From positions 186,001-250,000 of the forward strand of contig NZ_VRMG01000004.1 in the NCBI RefSeq assembly GCF_008040105.1: a DNA stretch of 64,000 bases, in the 5' to 3' direction. A program made the position numbers and the translations under genes. This stretch comes from Lacisediminihabitans profunda (GTDB lineage: Bacteria; Actinomycetota; Actinomycetes; Actinomycetales; Microbacteriaceae). The notes beneath the pieces were generated by a model, which saw only the letters and a list, made by a program, of their open reading frames with translations, did not search any database and was not told the DNA's origin. This document shows, piece by piece, positions 25,576-36,524 of this stretch; position 1 is the stretch's first letter, and every line of letters begins with the position of its first letter.

Positions 25576-25884
25576 GTCGTAACCTCTCTCCACCCTCCAC
25601 AACCCGGCTGGCGGGCTTCGCATTCCCCCGGCCCCGCATCCGGCTGATGCAAGCTGAGAGGAGAGCGTGAAGGGCTCACACTGCATTTATCTAATACAGC
25701 ACATACCTAAACTGGTCCGAGGGCATGGGCCCCATCGCCCTCGTCTACCGAACTGCCGAGCACGCTCGTCGGCGCGGTCCCGAACAACGCAATTCTACAG
25801 GGACGCGTCCCGCAAGTTGGGGATACGCGGCGAGGTCACAGAGACCCGTCCGGCTTCCCATGTCCCGAGAGGATCCAGAACCCC
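25576..25884. other. Divergent intergenic region between sufB and ctaA
   Basis: 309 bases. An A/T-rich patch at 25684-25713 (containing TTTATCTAATAC) stands out from its GC-rich surroundings and probably holds promoter elements for one or both genes. A 10-bp imperfect hairpin (GAGGGCATGG with CCATCGCCCTC, 25719-25742) follows on the ctaA side. I find no gene or recognisable operator. Confidence 0.5.
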
Positions 25885-26886
25885 GTGAATCAGGCATCGC
25901 CGCTCCCCCAGCAGTCCTCACCGATCGTCCGTGCCGCGCGCCGCTGGCTGCCGGGAACTGTCGATCGCCGGGTGCGGGTTCTGGGCTGGCTCTCGCTGCT
26001 GTTCCAGGTGGTGCTGGTGGGCACGGGGGGCGCCGTGCGACTCACCGCCTCCGGTCTCGGCTGCCCCACCTGGCCGCGGTGCACAGCAGATTCCTTCGTG
26101 ACCACACCCGAGCTCGGGATCCACGGCATCATCGAATTCACCAACCGCATGCTCACCTTTGTGCTCGTACTCGTGGCGATCGCCGCATTCCTCTCGGTGG
26201 TCAGGATGCGAAAAGAGCGCCGCGACCTGTTCTGGCTGTCCCTCTCGCTCGGGCTCGGCATCCCCGCTCAGGCGATCATCGGCGGCATTTCGGTGCTCAC
26301 CGGGCTCAACCCCTACGTCGTGGGGATGCACTTCGTGGTCTCGATCAGCCTGGTGGCCATCGCCACGGTGTTCGTCTACCGCATCCGGTTCGGCGAGCGG
26401 CCGCCGGCCCGCACGGTACCGCGTTGGCTGACCGGCCTCACGTTCGTCACCGTCGCCGTCGTGGCGATCACCGTGGTGGTCGGGGTTCTCACCACCGGAT
26501 CGGGCCCGCACGCCGGGGACAACTCGGACGACAAGCACCTCGCGCCGAGGAACGGGCTCAACCCCGAGATTCTTCAGCACGTGCACAGCTGGCCCGCCTA
26601 CCTCACCGTGGCGCTCACCGTGGCGCTCCTCGCCGCCGCGATCGTGCTGCGGCTCGGGCGGCTGCGGGCGGCGGCGATCGTGCTGCTCGCCGTGGAGGCC
26701 CTGCAGGTGATCGTGGGCGTGAGTCAGGCGCGCCTCGGCCTGCCGGAACTGCTGGTGGCCACCCACATGGTGCTCGCCTGTGTGCTCGTCGCCGGCATCA
26801 CCACCGTGGTGCTCACCCTCCGGGCCGCCGACGGGTCGCCGGCCGCCGAGGCGACCAGCCCGCAGGACCGCGAACTGCAGCGCTGA
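25885..26886 (+). CDS. ctaA: Heme A synthase, COX15/CtaA type
   Basis: A 333-residue membrane enzyme with eight predicted helices that oxidises the methyl group of heme o to give heme a for cytochrome oxidase. The heme-ligand histidines are in IHGIIEFTNR, VVGMHFVVS, QHVHSWPAY and VATHMVLA. The extracellular Cys pair typical of class B CtaA is in GLGCPTWPRCT. GTG start at 25885. It converges with ctaB, with 169 bases of GC-rich inverted repeats between; SURF1 and CtaB belong to the same pathway. Confidence 0.95.
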   Translation: MNQASPLPQQSSPIVRAARRWLPGTVDRRVRVLGWLSLLFQVVLVGTGGAVRLTASGLGCPTWPRCTADSFVTTPELGIHGIIEFTNRMLTFVLVLVAIAAFLSVVRMRKERRDLFWLSLSLGLGIPAQAIIGGISVLTGLNPYVVGMHFVVSISLVAIATVFVYRIRFGERPPARTVPRWLTGLTFVTVAVVAITVVVGVLTTGSGPHAGDNSDDKHLAPRNGLNPEILQHVHSWPAYLTVALTVALLAAAIVLRLGRLRAAAIVLLAVEALQVIVGVSQARLGLPELLVATHMVLACVLVAGITTVVLTLRAADGSPAAEATSPQDRELQR

Positions 26887-26916
26887 GCGGAACCCCGTTC
26901 CCGCGTCCCTCGCCGC

Positions 26917-27010
26917 GCTCGCGGAGGGAGTTGTGACCGTCCGCGGCGGGAATACTCCCTCGCGGAGGGGGACGTGCCTCCCGCCGCGGCCACGTTTCTC
27001 CCGCCGCGAC
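26917..27010. repeat. GC-rich inverted repeats between ctaA and ctaB
   Basis: Perfect 11-bp arms CCGCGGCGGGA at 26941-26951 and 26979-26989 enclose a smaller CTCC/GGAG pair. CTCGCGGAGGGAGTT at 26918-26932 is the reverse complement of a block in the 97-bp repeats at 11.7-12.0 kb. It may serve as a bidirectional terminator for the convergent genes. Confidence 0.65.
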
Positions 27011-27055
27011 GGGCTGAGCCGCGGGGAGCGGAGCCGTGACGAGGGGTCGCGCGAC

Positions 27056-27976
27056 CTAGAAGTGCAGCAGCGGGTCGATGCCGACCGCGACGAACAGCAG
27101 CGTGAGGTAACTGATCGAGCTGTGGAACACGCGCATCGGCTTGACCTCGTCGTGACGGATCGCCATCGAGTAGAGCCGGTGTGCCTCGAAGATGAACCAC
27201 CCGCCGGCGAGCACCGCCACGACCGAGTAGAGGATTCCCATCGGTGCGACCGGGATGAGCAGCAGCGAGCACGCGACGGTCGCCCAGGCGTACAACACGA
27301 CCTGCAGCCCGACGACGGTGCGCCCGCGCACGACGGCGAGCATCGGCACGTTGACCGACGCGTAGTCCGCGCGATAGCGCATGGAGAGCGGCCAGTAGTG
27401 CGGGGGCGTCCAAAGGAAGACGATGCCGAAGAGGATCACGGGGGTCCAGCTGAGCGAACCGGTGACCGCCGCCCATCCGATCAGCACCGGCATGCAGCCG
27501 GCCGCCCCGCCCCAGACGATGTTCTGCGGGGTGCGCCGCTTGAGCACGAGCGTGTACACGAGCACATAAAAGAGGATCGCCGCGAGGGAGAGCACGGCGG
27601 CGAGGAGATTCACCAGCACGGCGAGCCAGACGATGGAGGCCACGCCGAGCACCCAGGCGAACACGAGGGCCTCACGATCCGTGAGTTCCCCCGTGACGAG
27701 GGGCCGCTTGCTCGTGCGCTTCATCACGCGGTCGATGTCGCGATCGATGTAGCAGTTGAAGGCGCCGGCGGACCCCGCGCTCAGCGAACCGCCGACCAGG
27801 GTCCAGAGCACCAGCCACAGGTTGGGAATGCCGCCCTGCGCGAGAATCATCACCGGAGCGGTCGTCACGAGCAACAGCTCGATCACCCGCGGTTTGGTGA
27901 GAGCGAAGTAGGCCTTCGACTTGCGCGCGAACCCGATGCGCTGCACGGGTAGCTGGGTGTCGACCGCTACGTTCAT
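27056..27976 (-). CDS. ctaB: Heme O synthase (protoheme IX farnesyltransferase)
   Basis: A 306-residue UbiA-family membrane prenyltransferase that attaches a farnesyl chain to heme b. The Asp-rich motif [15 protein letters not shown] binds the prenyl diphosphate; the second motif region is [17 protein letters not shown]. About eight to nine helices. Supplies heme o for CtaA. AGAGGAG precedes the ATG at 27976 by only a few bases. Divergent from tkt, as is common in actinobacteria. Confidence 0.96.
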   Translation of the reverse strand: MNVAVDTQLPVQRIGFARKSKAYFALTKPRVIELLLVTTAPVMILAQGGIPNLWLVLWTLVGGSLSAGSAGAFNCYIDRDIDRVMKRTSKRPLVTGELTDREALVFAWVLGVASIVWLAVLVNLLAAVLSLAAILFYVLVYTLVLKRRTPQNIVWGGAAGCMPVLIGWAAVTGSLSWTPVILFGIVFLWTPPHYWPLSMRYRADYASVNVPMLAVVRGRTVVGLQVVLYAWATVACSLLLIPVAPMGILYSVVAVLAGGWFIFEAHRLYSMAIRHDEVKPMRVFHSSISYLTLLFVAVGIDPLLHF

Positions 27977-28079
27977 TGCTCCTCTAACGACTGGTGTTCC
28001 TCGCCACCGATTCTAGGCTGTTGTCGGCTGCGTGATCGCCCGGCCGAACGGGAATACGCGGGGCCAGCCGGTGTTTCTC

Positions 28080-28085
28080 TATACT
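28080..28085 (+). promoter_or_regulatory. TATACT -10 candidate for the tkt operon
   Basis: A good -10 hexamer in the ctaB/tkt divergent region. If used, tkt has a leader of about 155-160 bases before its GTG. No -35 element at 17-base spacing is convincing. The region 27977-28249 otherwise holds no gene. Confidence 0.4.
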
Positions 28086-28249
28086 TGGATGTGCTTGCCA
28101 GCCGCAGGCCACACAACCAGTCCCCCGCCGCTTGTTCGCTGCGAACTGGTGTGCCCGCGGTAGTGCCGATGACGTCAGGCGAGTGTGTAACCTCCACAGC
28201 GGCACGGCTCAGCCGAGTTGTCCGCGGCAACAGAAGGGTCATCAATCTC

Positions 28250-30343
28250 GTGGCAGCTCTCCAGTGGGATCCCATCGACAACAAGGCAGTGGACACGGCT
28301 CGTGTGCTTGCCGTGGATGCCGTGGAGAAGGTGGGAAACGGCCATCCGGGTACCGCGATGAGCCTCGCTCCCGCCGCGTACCTCCTCTTCCAGAAGGTCA
28401 TGCGCCGCGACCCCAGTGACAGCACCTGGATTGGCCGTGACCGTTTCATCCTCTCGGTCGGACACTCCTCGCTGACCCAGTACATCCAGCTCTACTTCGG
28501 CGGCTACGGCCTCGAGCTCGACGACCTGAAGGCGCTGCGCACCTGGGGCTCGAAGACTCCGGGTCACCCCGAGTACGGCCACACCGACGGGGTCGAGATC
28601 ACGACGGGCCCGCTGGGTCAGGGACTCTCCTCCGCCGTCGGGTTTGCCTACGCCGCCCGCTACGAGCGCGGCCTCTTCGACCCGGATGCCCCCACCGGCA
28701 CGAGCCCGTTCGACCACTTCATCTACACGATCGCCGGCGACGGCGACATGCAGGAGGGTGTGACGAGTGAGGCCTCCTCGCTCGCCGGTCACCAGGAGCT
28801 CGGCAACCTCATTGCGATTTATGACAGCAACCAGATCTCCATCGAGGACGACACCAACATCGCCTTCACCGAGGACGTGAAGGCGCGCTACGAGGCGTAC
28901 CACTGGCACGTGCAGGTTGTCGACTGGAAGAAGACCGGCCAGTACATCGAGGACGTCGCCGCCCTCAACGACGCGATCGAGGCCGCGAAGGCCGAGACGA
29001 GCAAGCCGTCGCTGATCATCCTCAAGACGATCATCGGCTGGCCAAGCCCGAAGAAGCAGAACTCGGGCAAGATCCACGGATCGGCGCTCGGCGCCGACGA
29101 GGTGCGGGCCGTCAAGGAAGTCCTCGGTTTCGACCCCGAGCAGAACTTCGAGGTGGACCCGGCCGTCATCGAGCACACCCGCAAGGCCGTGGAGCGGGGC
29201 CAGGCCGCGCACGCCGAGTGGAATACGCAACTCGACGCGTGGGCCGCCGCCAACCCCGACCGCAAGGTGCTGCTCGACCGCATCCTCTCCGGCGACCTGC
29301 CGGACGGCGTCGAGGAGGCGCTCCCGGTGTTCGCCGCCGGCAAGGAGCTCTCGACCCGCGCCGCCTCCGGCAAGGTGCTCGCCGCCCTCGGACCGGTGAT
29401 CCCCGAGCTGTGGGGTGGATCGGCGGACCTCGCCGAGTCGAACAACACCACGATCGAGGGCGCGCCGTCGTTCATCCCGGCCGAGCGCTCGACCCACGAA
29501 TGGACCGGTAACCCCTACGGCCGCGTGCTGCATTTCGGCATCCGCGAGCACGCCATGGGCGCCATCCTCAACGGCATCGTGCTGCACGGCAACACCCGCG
29601 CGTTCGGCGGGACCTTCCTCATCTTCAGCGACTACATGCGGCCGGCGGTTCGACTCGCCGCCCTGATGAAGGCGCCATCCATCTTCGTTTGGACCCACGA
29701 CTCCGTCGCGCTCGGCGAGGACGGACCCACCCACCAGCCGGTGGAGCAGCTCGCCAGCCTGCGCGCGATCCCCGGTCTGGATGTCGTGCGCCCGGGCGAT
29801 GCCAACGAGGTCGCGTGGGCCTGGAAGACGATCCTCGAGCGTCGCAAGGGTCCGGCCGGAATCGCGCTCACCCGCCAGAACATCCCGGTGTTCGAGCGGG
29901 GTGACGACGTCGCGAGCGGCGATACCTTCGCCTCCGCACGGCACGTAGCGAAGGGGGCGTACGTGCTCGCCGAGGCGCCGAACGGCACCCCGGACGTGAT
30001 CTTCATCGCGACCGGTTCCGAGGTACAGATCGCCGTCGACGCCCGCGAACAGCTCAAGGCAGTGGGCATCAACGCCCGAGTCGTGTCCGCCCCGAGCCTC
30101 GAGTGGTTCGAGGAGCAGAGCGCGGAGTACCGCGAGTCCGTGCTGCCGAAGGCCGTGAAGGCCCGCGTCTCGATCGAGGCCGGGATCGACCTCACGTGGC
30201 GCTCGTACGTCGGCGATGCCGGCCGCAGCGTGTCGATCGAGCACTTCGGCGCCTCCGCCGACTACAAGACGCTGTTCCGCGAGTTCGGCATCACCACCGA
30301 GCACGCGATCTCCGCCGCAAAGGAATCACTGGCCGCCGTCTGA
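28250..30343 (+). CDS. tkt: Transketolase
   Basis: A 697-residue thiamine diphosphate enzyme of the non-oxidative pentose phosphate pathway. [14 protein letters not shown] near residue 30, the ThDP motif [15 protein letters not shown], and the C-terminal pyrimidine-domain residues in [14 protein letters not shown] chose the GTG at 28250 ([15 protein letters not shown]) because it gives the family's usual length and has AGAAGGG 11 bases upstream; in-frame ATGs at 28085 and 28169 add sequence with no similarity. First gene of tkt-tal-pgi-zwf-opcA-pgl. Confidence 0.97.
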   Translation: MAALQWDPIDNKAVDTARVLAVDAVEKVGNGHPGTAMSLAPAAYLLFQKVMRRDPSDSTWIGRDRFILSVGHSSLTQYIQLYFGGYGLELDDLKALRTWGSKTPGHPEYGHTDGVEITTGPLGQGLSSAVGFAYAARYERGLFDPDAPTGTSPFDHFIYTIAGDGDMQEGVTSEASSLAGHQELGNLIAIYDSNQISIEDDTNIAFTEDVKARYEAYHWHVQVVDWKKTGQYIEDVAALNDAIEAAKAETSKPSLIILKTIIGWPSPKKQNSGKIHGSALGADEVRAVKEVLGFDPEQNFEVDPAVIEHTRKAVERGQAAHAEWNTQLDAWAAANPDRKVLLDRILSGDLPDGVEEALPVFAAGKELSTRAASGKVLAALGPVIPELWGGSADLAESNNTTIEGAPSFIPAERSTHEWTGNPYGRVLHFGIREHAMGAILNGIVLHGNTRAFGGTFLIFSDYMRPAVRLAALMKAPSIFVWTHDSVALGEDGPTHQPVEQLASLRAIPGLDVVRPGDANEVAWAWKTILERRKGPAGIALTRQNIPVFERGDDVASGDTFASARHVAKGAYVLAEAPNGTPDVIFIATGSEVQIAVDAREQLKAVGINARVVSAPSLEWFEEQSAEYRESVLPKAVKARVSIEAGIDLTWRSYVGDAGRSVSIEHFGASADYKTLFREFGITTEHAISAAKESLAAV

Positions 30344-30404
30344 ACTCCGGCCGTTTCACACGCGCTCACCACCCCAAGCGTTTTCTACAGAAAGAACCAT
30401 CGCA

Positions 30405-31532
30405 ATGACTGAGAACACCCCCACCGCGGCACTGTCAGCAGCCGGCGTCAGCATCTGGCTCGACGACCTCTCCCGCGAACGAATCAACTCCGGCGGCCTC
30501 GCCCGCCTCATCGCCGAGCGCAACGTCGTCGGCGTCACCACCAACCCGACCATCTTCGCGACCGCCCTCGCCAAGGGCGAGGCGTACGACGCCCAGGTGG
30601 CCGAACTGGCCGCCGCCGGAAAGACGGTCACCGAGGCGGTCTTCGAGATCACCACCGACGACGTCGCGAACGCGAGCGACATCTTCCGTCCCGTCTATGA
30701 CGCCACCGGCGGCAAGGACGGCCGCGTGTCGATCGAGGTCGAGCCGGGGCTGGCGCACGACGCCGCCGGCACGATCGCCGAGGCCAAGGAGCTGTGGGCT
30801 AAGGTCAACCGCCCGAACGCCATGATCAAGATCCCGGCCACCATCGCCGGACTCGAGGCCATCGCCGAGACGATCGGCGCCGGCATCAGCGTGAACGTGA
30901 CGCTCATCTTCAGCCTCGAGCGTCACCGCGAGGTGATCAACGCCTACCTGACCGGACTCGAGAAGGCGAAGGTCGCCGGCATCGACCTCTCGACAATCCA
31001 CTCGGTCGCCTCGTTCTTCGTCTCCCGCGTCGACACCGAGATCGACAAGCGCCTCGAAGCGATCGGCACGCCCGAGGCGCTCGCGCTCAAGAGCAAGGCC
31101 GGCATCGCCAACGCGCGCCTCGCCTACCAGGTGTTCGAGCAGGCCTTCGAGAGCGAGCGCGCCGCCGTACTGCTCGAGGCCGGCGCCAACCGCCAGCGGC
31201 CGCTCTGGGCCTCGACCGGTGTCAAGGACCCCAAGCTCCCCGACACCCTCTACGTGACCGAGCTCACCGTGAACGACGTCGTCAACACCATGCCGGAGAA
31301 GACCCTCGAGGCCACCTTCGACCACGGCGTGATCGACGGCGACCAGGTCACCAACCACTACGACGACGCGAACGTGGTTCTCGACGCTCTCGAGGCCCAG
31401 GGCGTCTCTTACGTCGAGGTCACCGAGCTGCTCGAGAAGGAGGGCGTGGAGAAGTTCATCGTCTCCTGGAACGAGCTACTCGACACCGTCGCCGCCGCTC
31501 TCGAGTCCGCGAAGACCGGGGACACCAAATGA
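30405..31532 (+). CDS. tal: Transaldolase
   Basis: A 375-residue enzyme that transfers a dihydroxyacetone unit between sugar phosphates. [12 protein letters not shown] near residue 45 and the Schiff-base Lys in NAMIKIPAT are visible. The length matches the actinobacterial subfamily, longer than the E. coli enzyme. The ATG at 30405 has only a weak AAAGA upstream. Its stop overlaps the pgi start (ATGA). Confidence 0.96.
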   Translation: MTENTPTAALSAAGVSIWLDDLSRERINSGGLARLIAERNVVGVTTNPTIFATALAKGEAYDAQVAELAAAGKTVTEAVFEITTDDVANASDIFRPVYDATGGKDGRVSIEVEPGLAHDAAGTIAEAKELWAKVNRPNAMIKIPATIAGLEAIAETIGAGISVNVTLIFSLERHREVINAYLTGLEKAKVAGIDLSTIHSVASFFVSRVDTEIDKRLEAIGTPEALALKSKAGIANARLAYQVFEQAFESERAAVLLEAGANRQRPLWASTGVKDPKLPDTLYVTELTVNDVVNTMPEKTLEATFDHGVIDGDQVTNHYDDANVVLDALEAQGVSYVEVTELLEKEGVEKFIVSWNELLDTVAAALESAKTGDTK

Positions 31533-33127
31533 GCTTCGACATCACGGTGAGCGGGGCGGCCGCCGAGGCCGTCGACCGCATAGTTCCGCAGCTCGTGAGC
31601 GACCTGGTCGCATCCAGGATCGCCGGCCAGGATCCGTCGCTCTGGGGACCGGATGCCGAAGAGGAGGCCGCGAAGCGTCTCGGCTGGACCGAGGCCGTGG
31701 TCATCTCCGAGCCCCTCATCGACGACATCATCGCCCTGCGCGACCGCCTGCACGCCGAGGGGGTCAACCACGTCGTCCTCGGCGGAATGGGCGGCTCGTC
31801 TCTCGCCCCGGAGGTCATCACCCGTACGGCCGGCGTCGAACTCACCGTTCTCGACTCAACCGATCCCGGCCAGGTGCTCGCTGCACTCAACGACCGACTG
31901 GACACCACGGTCGTCGTCATCTCGTCCAAGTCGGGGTCCACCCTCGAGACGGCGAGCCAGCGCAAGGCGTATGAGCAGGCGTTCCACAACATCGGCATCG
32001 ACCCGCTGGAGCGAATCGTGGTCGTGACCGACCCGGGCTCCCCGCTCGACGTCGACGCGCGGGCCGCCGGCTACCGCGTCTTCAACGCCGACCCGAACGT
32101 CGGCGGCCGATATTCGGCGCTGACCGCCTTCGGACTCGTTCCGTCCGGTCTCGCCGGGGTCGACATCCGCGCGCTCCTCGATGAGGCCTCCGCGGTGACC
32201 GGCCAGCTCATGGTCGACCGCTCCGACAACCCCGGCCTGATCCTCGGCGCCGCGATCGCGGGCACCCGTCCGCTCAAGAACAAGCTCGGCATCGTCTCGG
32301 ACGGCACCTACATCGTCGGCTTCGGCGACTGGGTCGAGCAGCTGATCGCGGAGTCGACAGGCAAGCTCGGCAAGGGCATTCTGCCCGTCGTGCTCGACCT
32401 CAAGTCCCCCGAGCTCACCGAGAACCTCGACGACGTGCAGATCGTGCGCCTCGTGGAGAGCGCCCGGGCCACCGAAGACGTGATCGACGGCGAGATCGAG
32501 ATCAGCGGCACCCTCGGCGCGCAGATGCTCGTCTGGGAATACGCCACCGTCGTGGCCGGTCGCCTGCTCGGGATCGACCCCTTCGACCAGCCGGACGTCG
32601 AATCGGCGAAGATCGCCACGCGTGCGCTGCTCGACGCCCGCCCGGAGCCCGTTCCGCCGCTGTTCGTGGCCGACGGCATCGAGGTGAGCGGGCCGGAATC
32701 CGTGCTCTCCGGCGTCTCGACGATCGAAGGCGCTGTCGACGCCCTCCTCGCCCAGGTCGGCCCGGACGGTTACATCGCCGTGCAGGCCTATGTCGACCGT
32801 CACGCCAACTACGAACTCGCCAAGCTCCGCGACCTGCTCGCGGCGAAGAGCGGGCGACCGGTGACCTTCGGCTGGGGTCCGCGCTTCCTGCATTCCACCG
32901 GCCAGTTCCACAAGGGTGGACCCGCCGTGGGTGTGTTCCTTCAGATCACGGCGGATGCCCCTGCCGACCTGGACATCCCGGACAGCCCCTTCTCCTTCGG
33001 GTACCTCATCAAGGCCCAGGCCGCCGGTGACGCGAGCGTGCTCGCCGATCTCGGTCGACCCGTCGTCACCCTCAACCTGACCAACCCGGCTCAGAACCAG
33101 GCCACGCTCTTCAGCGCGGCCCGCTAG
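31529..33127 (+). CDS. pgi: Glucose-6-phosphate isomerase
   Basis: A 532-residue SIS-fold isomerase that links the pentose phosphate pathway and gluconeogenesis. Sugar-phosphate binding regions [13 protein letters not shown] and [13 protein letters not shown]; the C-terminal part contains [16 protein letters not shown] with the catalytic His/Lys. It is the divergent form found fused or adjacent to transaldolase in actinobacteria, rather than the E. coli-like Pgi. Coupled to tal by ATGA; zwf begins 16 bases later. Confidence 0.9.
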   Translation: MSFDITVSGAAAEAVDRIVPQLVSDLVASRIAGQDPSLWGPDAEEEAAKRLGWTEAVVISEPLIDDIIALRDRLHAEGVNHVVLGGMGGSSLAPEVITRTAGVELTVLDSTDPGQVLAALNDRLDTTVVVISSKSGSTLETASQRKAYEQAFHNIGIDPLERIVVVTDPGSPLDVDARAAGYRVFNADPNVGGRYSALTAFGLVPSGLAGVDIRALLDEASAVTGQLMVDRSDNPGLILGAAIAGTRPLKNKLGIVSDGTYIVGFGDWVEQLIAESTGKLGKGILPVVLDLKSPELTENLDDVQIVRLVESARATEDVIDGEIEISGTLGAQMLVWEYATVVAGRLLGIDPFDQPDVESAKIATRALLDARPEPVPPLFVADGIEVSGPESVLSGVSTIEGAVDALLAQVGPDGYIAVQAYVDRHANYELAKLRDLLAAKSGRPVTFGWGPRFLHSTGQFHKGGPAVGVFLQITADAPADLDIPDSPFSFGYLIKAQAAGDASVLADLGRPVVTLNLTNPAQNQATLFSAAR

Positions 33128-33143
33128 ATCGCCAAGGAGCCGA

Positions 33144-34685
33144 ATGTCCCCGGTGGAGATTACCCCGGAGTTCAACCCGCTGCGGTTGCCCTCAGACCGA
33201 CGACTCAACAGAATCGCCGGACCAAGCGCCCTCATCATCTTCGGTGTGACCGGCGACCTCGCTCGCAAGAAGCTCATGCCGGCGGTCTATGACCTGGCCA
33301 ACCGCGGACTCCTGCCCCCCGGCTTCGGCCTCGTCGGGTTCGCCCGGCGCGACTGGGTCGACCAGGACTTCGCGCAGGTCGTGCACGACGCGGTCGCGCA
33401 GTACGCGCGCACGCCCTTCGATGAGGACGTCTGGAAGCAACTCGCCGAGGGCATCCGCTTCGTTCAGGGCGAATTCGACGACGACAACGCGTTCGCCGAA
33501 CTCAAGTCGACCCTCGCCGAGCTGGACCGCTCGCGCGGCACCATGGGAAACCACGCGTTCTACCTGTCGATTCCGCCGAAGTCGTTCCCGCAGGTCACCG
33601 AGCAGCTTCGTCGCTCGGGGCTCGCGGACGAGGTGGATGGTGCCTGGCGCCGCGTGGTCATCGAGAAGCCGTTCGGCAGTGACCTGAAGACGGCGCGCGA
33701 GCTGAACAACGTCGTCGAATCGGTCTTCCCGCCCGACAGCGTATTCCGCATCGACCACTATCTCGGCAAGGAGACGGTTCAGAACATCCTGGCTCTCCGG
33801 TTCGCGAACAACCTCTACGAACCGATCTGGAACGCCAACTACGTCGACCACGTGCAGATCACGATGGCCGAGGACATCGGCGTCGGCGGGCGGGCCGGGT
33901 ACTACGACGGCATTGGCGCCGCGCGCGACGTTATCCAGAACCACCTCCTTCAGCTCCTCGCCCTCACGGCGATGGAGGAGCCGGTGTCGTTCAACGCGAA
34001 GGACCTCCGCGCCGAGAAGGAGAAGGTGCTGTCGGCGATCAAGCTGCCGAAGGACCTCTCCCACTCGACCGCACGGGGACAGTACGCGAGCGGATGGCAG
34101 GGCGGCGAGAAGGTCGTCGGTTTCCTCGACGAGGACGGCATGAACCCCGAGTCCCTCACCGAGACGTTCGCGGCGATCCGCCTCGACATCGGCACGCGTC
34201 GGTGGGCCGGCGTGCCCTTCTACCTCCGGGCCGGAAAGCGGCTGGGGCGACGGGTCACCGAGATCGCGGTCGTCTTCAAGCGCGCTCCGCAGTACCTCTT
34301 CGCCGACAGCCAGACCTCGGCCCTCGGCCAGAACGCCCTGGTCATCCGCGTGCAGCCCGACGAGGGTGTCACCATCCGTTTCGGCTCGAAGGTGCCGGGC
34401 GCAGGCATGCAGGTGCGCGATGTCACCATGGACTTCGGCTACGGGCACGCCTTCACCGAGGCGAGCCCCGAGGCCTACGAGCGCCTCATCCTCGACGTGC
34501 TGCTCGGCGATCCGCCGCTCTTCCCCCGGCACGAAGAGGTTGAGCTGAGCTGGAAGATCCTCGACCCGATCGAAGAGTACTGGGCGGGCCAGGGCCAGCC
34601 CGAGCAGTACAAGCCGGGCACCTGGGGTCCGAGCTCAGCCGATGAACTACTTGCCCGCGACGGCAGAGTATGGAGACGCCCATGA
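33144..34685 (+). CDS. zwf: Glucose-6-phosphate 1-dehydrogenase
   Basis: A 513-residue enzyme producing NADPH and 6-phosphogluconolactone. Cofactor motif GVTGDLARKKLMPA (about 34-47), catalytic RIDHYLGKETVQN (His-Tyr-Leu-Gly-Lys), and the C-terminal QGQPEQYKPGTWGP. AAGGAG precedes the ATG. The stop overlaps the opcA start. Confidence 0.97.
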   Translation: MSPVEITPEFNPLRLPSDRRLNRIAGPSALIIFGVTGDLARKKLMPAVYDLANRGLLPPGFGLVGFARRDWVDQDFAQVVHDAVAQYARTPFDEDVWKQLAEGIRFVQGEFDDDNAFAELKSTLAELDRSRGTMGNHAFYLSIPPKSFPQVTEQLRRSGLADEVDGAWRRVVIEKPFGSDLKTARELNNVVESVFPPDSVFRIDHYLGKETVQNILALRFANNLYEPIWNANYVDHVQITMAEDIGVGGRAGYYDGIGAARDVIQNHLLQLLALTAMEEPVSFNAKDLRAEKEKVLSAIKLPKDLSHSTARGQYASGWQGGEKVVGFLDEDGMNPESLTETFAAIRLDIGTRRWAGVPFYLRAGKRLGRRVTEIAVVFKRAPQYLFADSQTSALGQNALVIRVQPDEGVTIRFGSKVPGAGMQVRDVTMDFGYGHAFTEASPEAYERLILDVLLGDPPLFPRHEEVELSWKILDPIEEYWAGQGQPEQYKPGTWGPSSADELLARDGRVWRRP

Positions 34686-35677
34686 TTGTCGATCTGCCAG
34701 ACACCACCACGAGCAAGATCTCCAAGACGCTCGTCAAGATCCGCGAGGAGGGTGGGGCGGTTGCCCTCGGGCGGGTGCTCACCCTGGTGATCTCCACGCG
34801 TCTCGGTCACGAGGAGGAGGCGATCGAGGCGGCGAACGACGCCTCTCGCGAGCATCCGATGCGCGTCATCGTGATCTCGTCCGGCTCTGACCACCCCGAC
34901 ACGAACGACGCCTCCCGTCTCGACGCCCAGATCCGCGTGGGCGGGGACGCCGGCGCGAGTGAGGTCATCGTGCTCAGGGCGTATGGCGACACGGCAAGCG
35001 ACGAGGAGGGTCTCGTCACCGGTCTGCTTCTGCCCGACGCGCCCGTCGTCGCCTGGTGGCCGGGCGACGCGCCGGACGTCGTCTCCCAGTCCCCGATCGG
35101 ACGCATAGCCCAACGCAGGATCACGGATGCCGCGGCGCAGACGGACCCGCGCAGTTTTCTGGCGCACCTGTCCACCTGCTACACCCCCGGAGACACCGAC
35201 TTCGCCTGGACGAGGCTCACCCTGTGGCGCGCCCAGCTCGCCGCCGTGCTCGACCAGCCGCCGTACGAGCCGATCACCGGGGTCGAGGTTCATGGGTCGT
35301 CCGACTCGCCGTCCACGTCGTTGCTCGCGGCGTGGCTCCAACTGCAGCTCGACGTGCCTGCGAAGCACGAGCTCGTCACTCCGGCTCACGGTTCGAGCGG
35401 AATCCAGGGCGTGCGGCTGCACCGCGAGTCCGGCGTTATCGAACTCGAGCGCACGAACGGCGGAATCGCGCGATTGCTGCAACCGAAGCAGCCCGCGCAC
35501 GACATCTCCCTGCCGCGCCGGAGCCTGCGTGACTGCCTGGCCGAGGAATTGCGTAGGCTCGACCCCGACGACCTGTTCGGCGAGGTCATCCAGAGCGGTC
35601 TCGGCCAACTGGATGAACCATCTCGGCAGGCACCAGCGAAGTCGTCGCCGACCACAGCAAGGGACACCTCGAATTGA
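34682..35677 (+). CDS. opcA: Glucose-6-phosphate dehydrogenase assembly protein OpcA
   Basis: A 331-residue protein found with zwf in actinobacteria and cyanobacteria, needed for full activity of the dehydrogenase. Conserved DAPVVAWWPGDAPD and RRITDAAAQTDP in the middle. I place the start at the ATG at 34682 (MIVDLPDTTTSKI), which overlaps the zwf stop (ATGA); the upstream ATG at 34670 is possible. The pgl TTG overlaps its stop in turn (TTGA). Confidence 0.95.
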   Translation: MIVDLPDTTTSKISKTLVKIREEGGAVALGRVLTLVISTRLGHEEEAIEAANDASREHPMRVIVISSGSDHPDTNDASRLDAQIRVGGDAGASEVIVLRAYGDTASDEEGLVTGLLLPDAPVVAWWPGDAPDVVSQSPIGRIAQRRITDAAAQTDPRSFLAHLSTCYTPGDTDFAWTRLTLWRAQLAAVLDQPPYEPITGVEVHGSSDSPSTSLLAAWLQLQLDVPAKHELVTPAHGSSGIQGVRLHRESGVIELERTNGGIARLLQPKQPAHDISLPRRSLRDCLAEELRRLDPDDLFGEVIQSGLGQLDEPSRQAPAKSSPTTARDTSN

Positions 35678-36444
35678 CTAACGCCCGCAGGGTTCTCATT
35701 CATCAGGATAGGGACACGCTCGCGGGCTCCCTCGCCGCCCGGTTCATCACCAAGGTCGTGGACCTGCTCGACCAACAGGCCGAGGTGAACGTCGTGCTCA
35801 CCGGCGGCACCGTCGGCGCCGCCGTGCTGTCGGCGATCAACGCGTCACCGGCCAGGGACAGCATCGACTGGTCCCGTGTCGTGATCTGGTGGGGAGACGA
35901 ACGTTGGCTCCCCCGCGGCGACGCCGAACGCAACGACACCCAGTCGCGCGCCGCTCTGCTCGACCACGTGAACCTGCGGCCAGAGAACATCCACTGGCTG
36001 CCCGCCCCGGATGACGGCATCTCCCTCGACGAGGCCGCAGCGCTCTACGCGGCCGAACTGGCGGCGGCGGCACCTGAGGGCTCGGACTTCCCTCGGTTCG
36101 ACGTCACCTTCCTCGGCGTCGGGCCCGACGGGCACGTCGCCTCGCTGTTTCCGGAATCCGCCGGCGTGCGTGTCACCGATGCCACGGTCGTCGCGGTGCG
36201 CAATTCGCCCAAGCCGCCGCCCGAGCGGTTGAGCTTCACCCTCCCGGTGATCAACAGCTCCGACCGGGTCTGGCTGGCCCTGGCCGGGTCGGACAAGGCA
36301 TCCGCTCTCGGACTCGCCCTCGCGGGCGCGAGCACGCTCGAGGTTCCGGCGGCGGGCGTCGAGGGACGTCTGAGGACCGTGTTCTTCGTGGACCGGGATG
36401 CCGCGGCCGAGGTTCCGGCGGACCTCATCGCTGTCGAGTACTGA
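35674..36444 (+). CDS. pgl: 6-phosphogluconolactonase
   Basis: A 256-residue protein of the NagB/Pgl family that hydrolyses the lactone made by Zwf. VLTGGTVGAAVLSAI, WWGDERWLP and FLGVGPDGHVASLFP are the three conserved blocks. TTG start at 35674, overlapping the opcA stop, is well supported by the coupling. Last gene of the pentose phosphate run; no gnd (6-phosphogluconate dehydrogenase) is in the operon. Confidence 0.95.
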   Translation: MTNARRVLIHQDRDTLAGSLAARFITKVVDLLDQQAEVNVVLTGGTVGAAVLSAINASPARDSIDWSRVVIWWGDERWLPRGDAERNDTQSRAALLDHVNLRPENIHWLPAPDDGISLDEAAALYAAELAAAAPEGSDFPRFDVTFLGVGPDGHVASLFPESAGVRVTDATVVAVRNSPKPPPERLSFTLPVINSSDRVWLALAGSDKASALGLALAGASTLEVPAAGVEGRLRTVFFVDRDAAAEVPADLIAVEY

Positions 36445-36480
36445 CCCGCTCTTCGCCGCGGACCCGCGCTTTCGCCGGAC

Positions 36481-36524
36481 ACTGCGCTCGCGCCCTCCGA
36501 AACTGCGCTCGTGCTCTCTCCGAA
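36481..36524. repeat. Two tandem ACTGCGCTCG-CCGAA units
   Basis: Units at 36481-36501 and 36502-36524 (21 and 23 bases), each starting ACTGCGCTCG and ending TCCGAA. The second runs into the left arm of inverted-repeat element 2. The whole gap 36445-36729 is otherwise without a gene. Confidence 0.6.
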
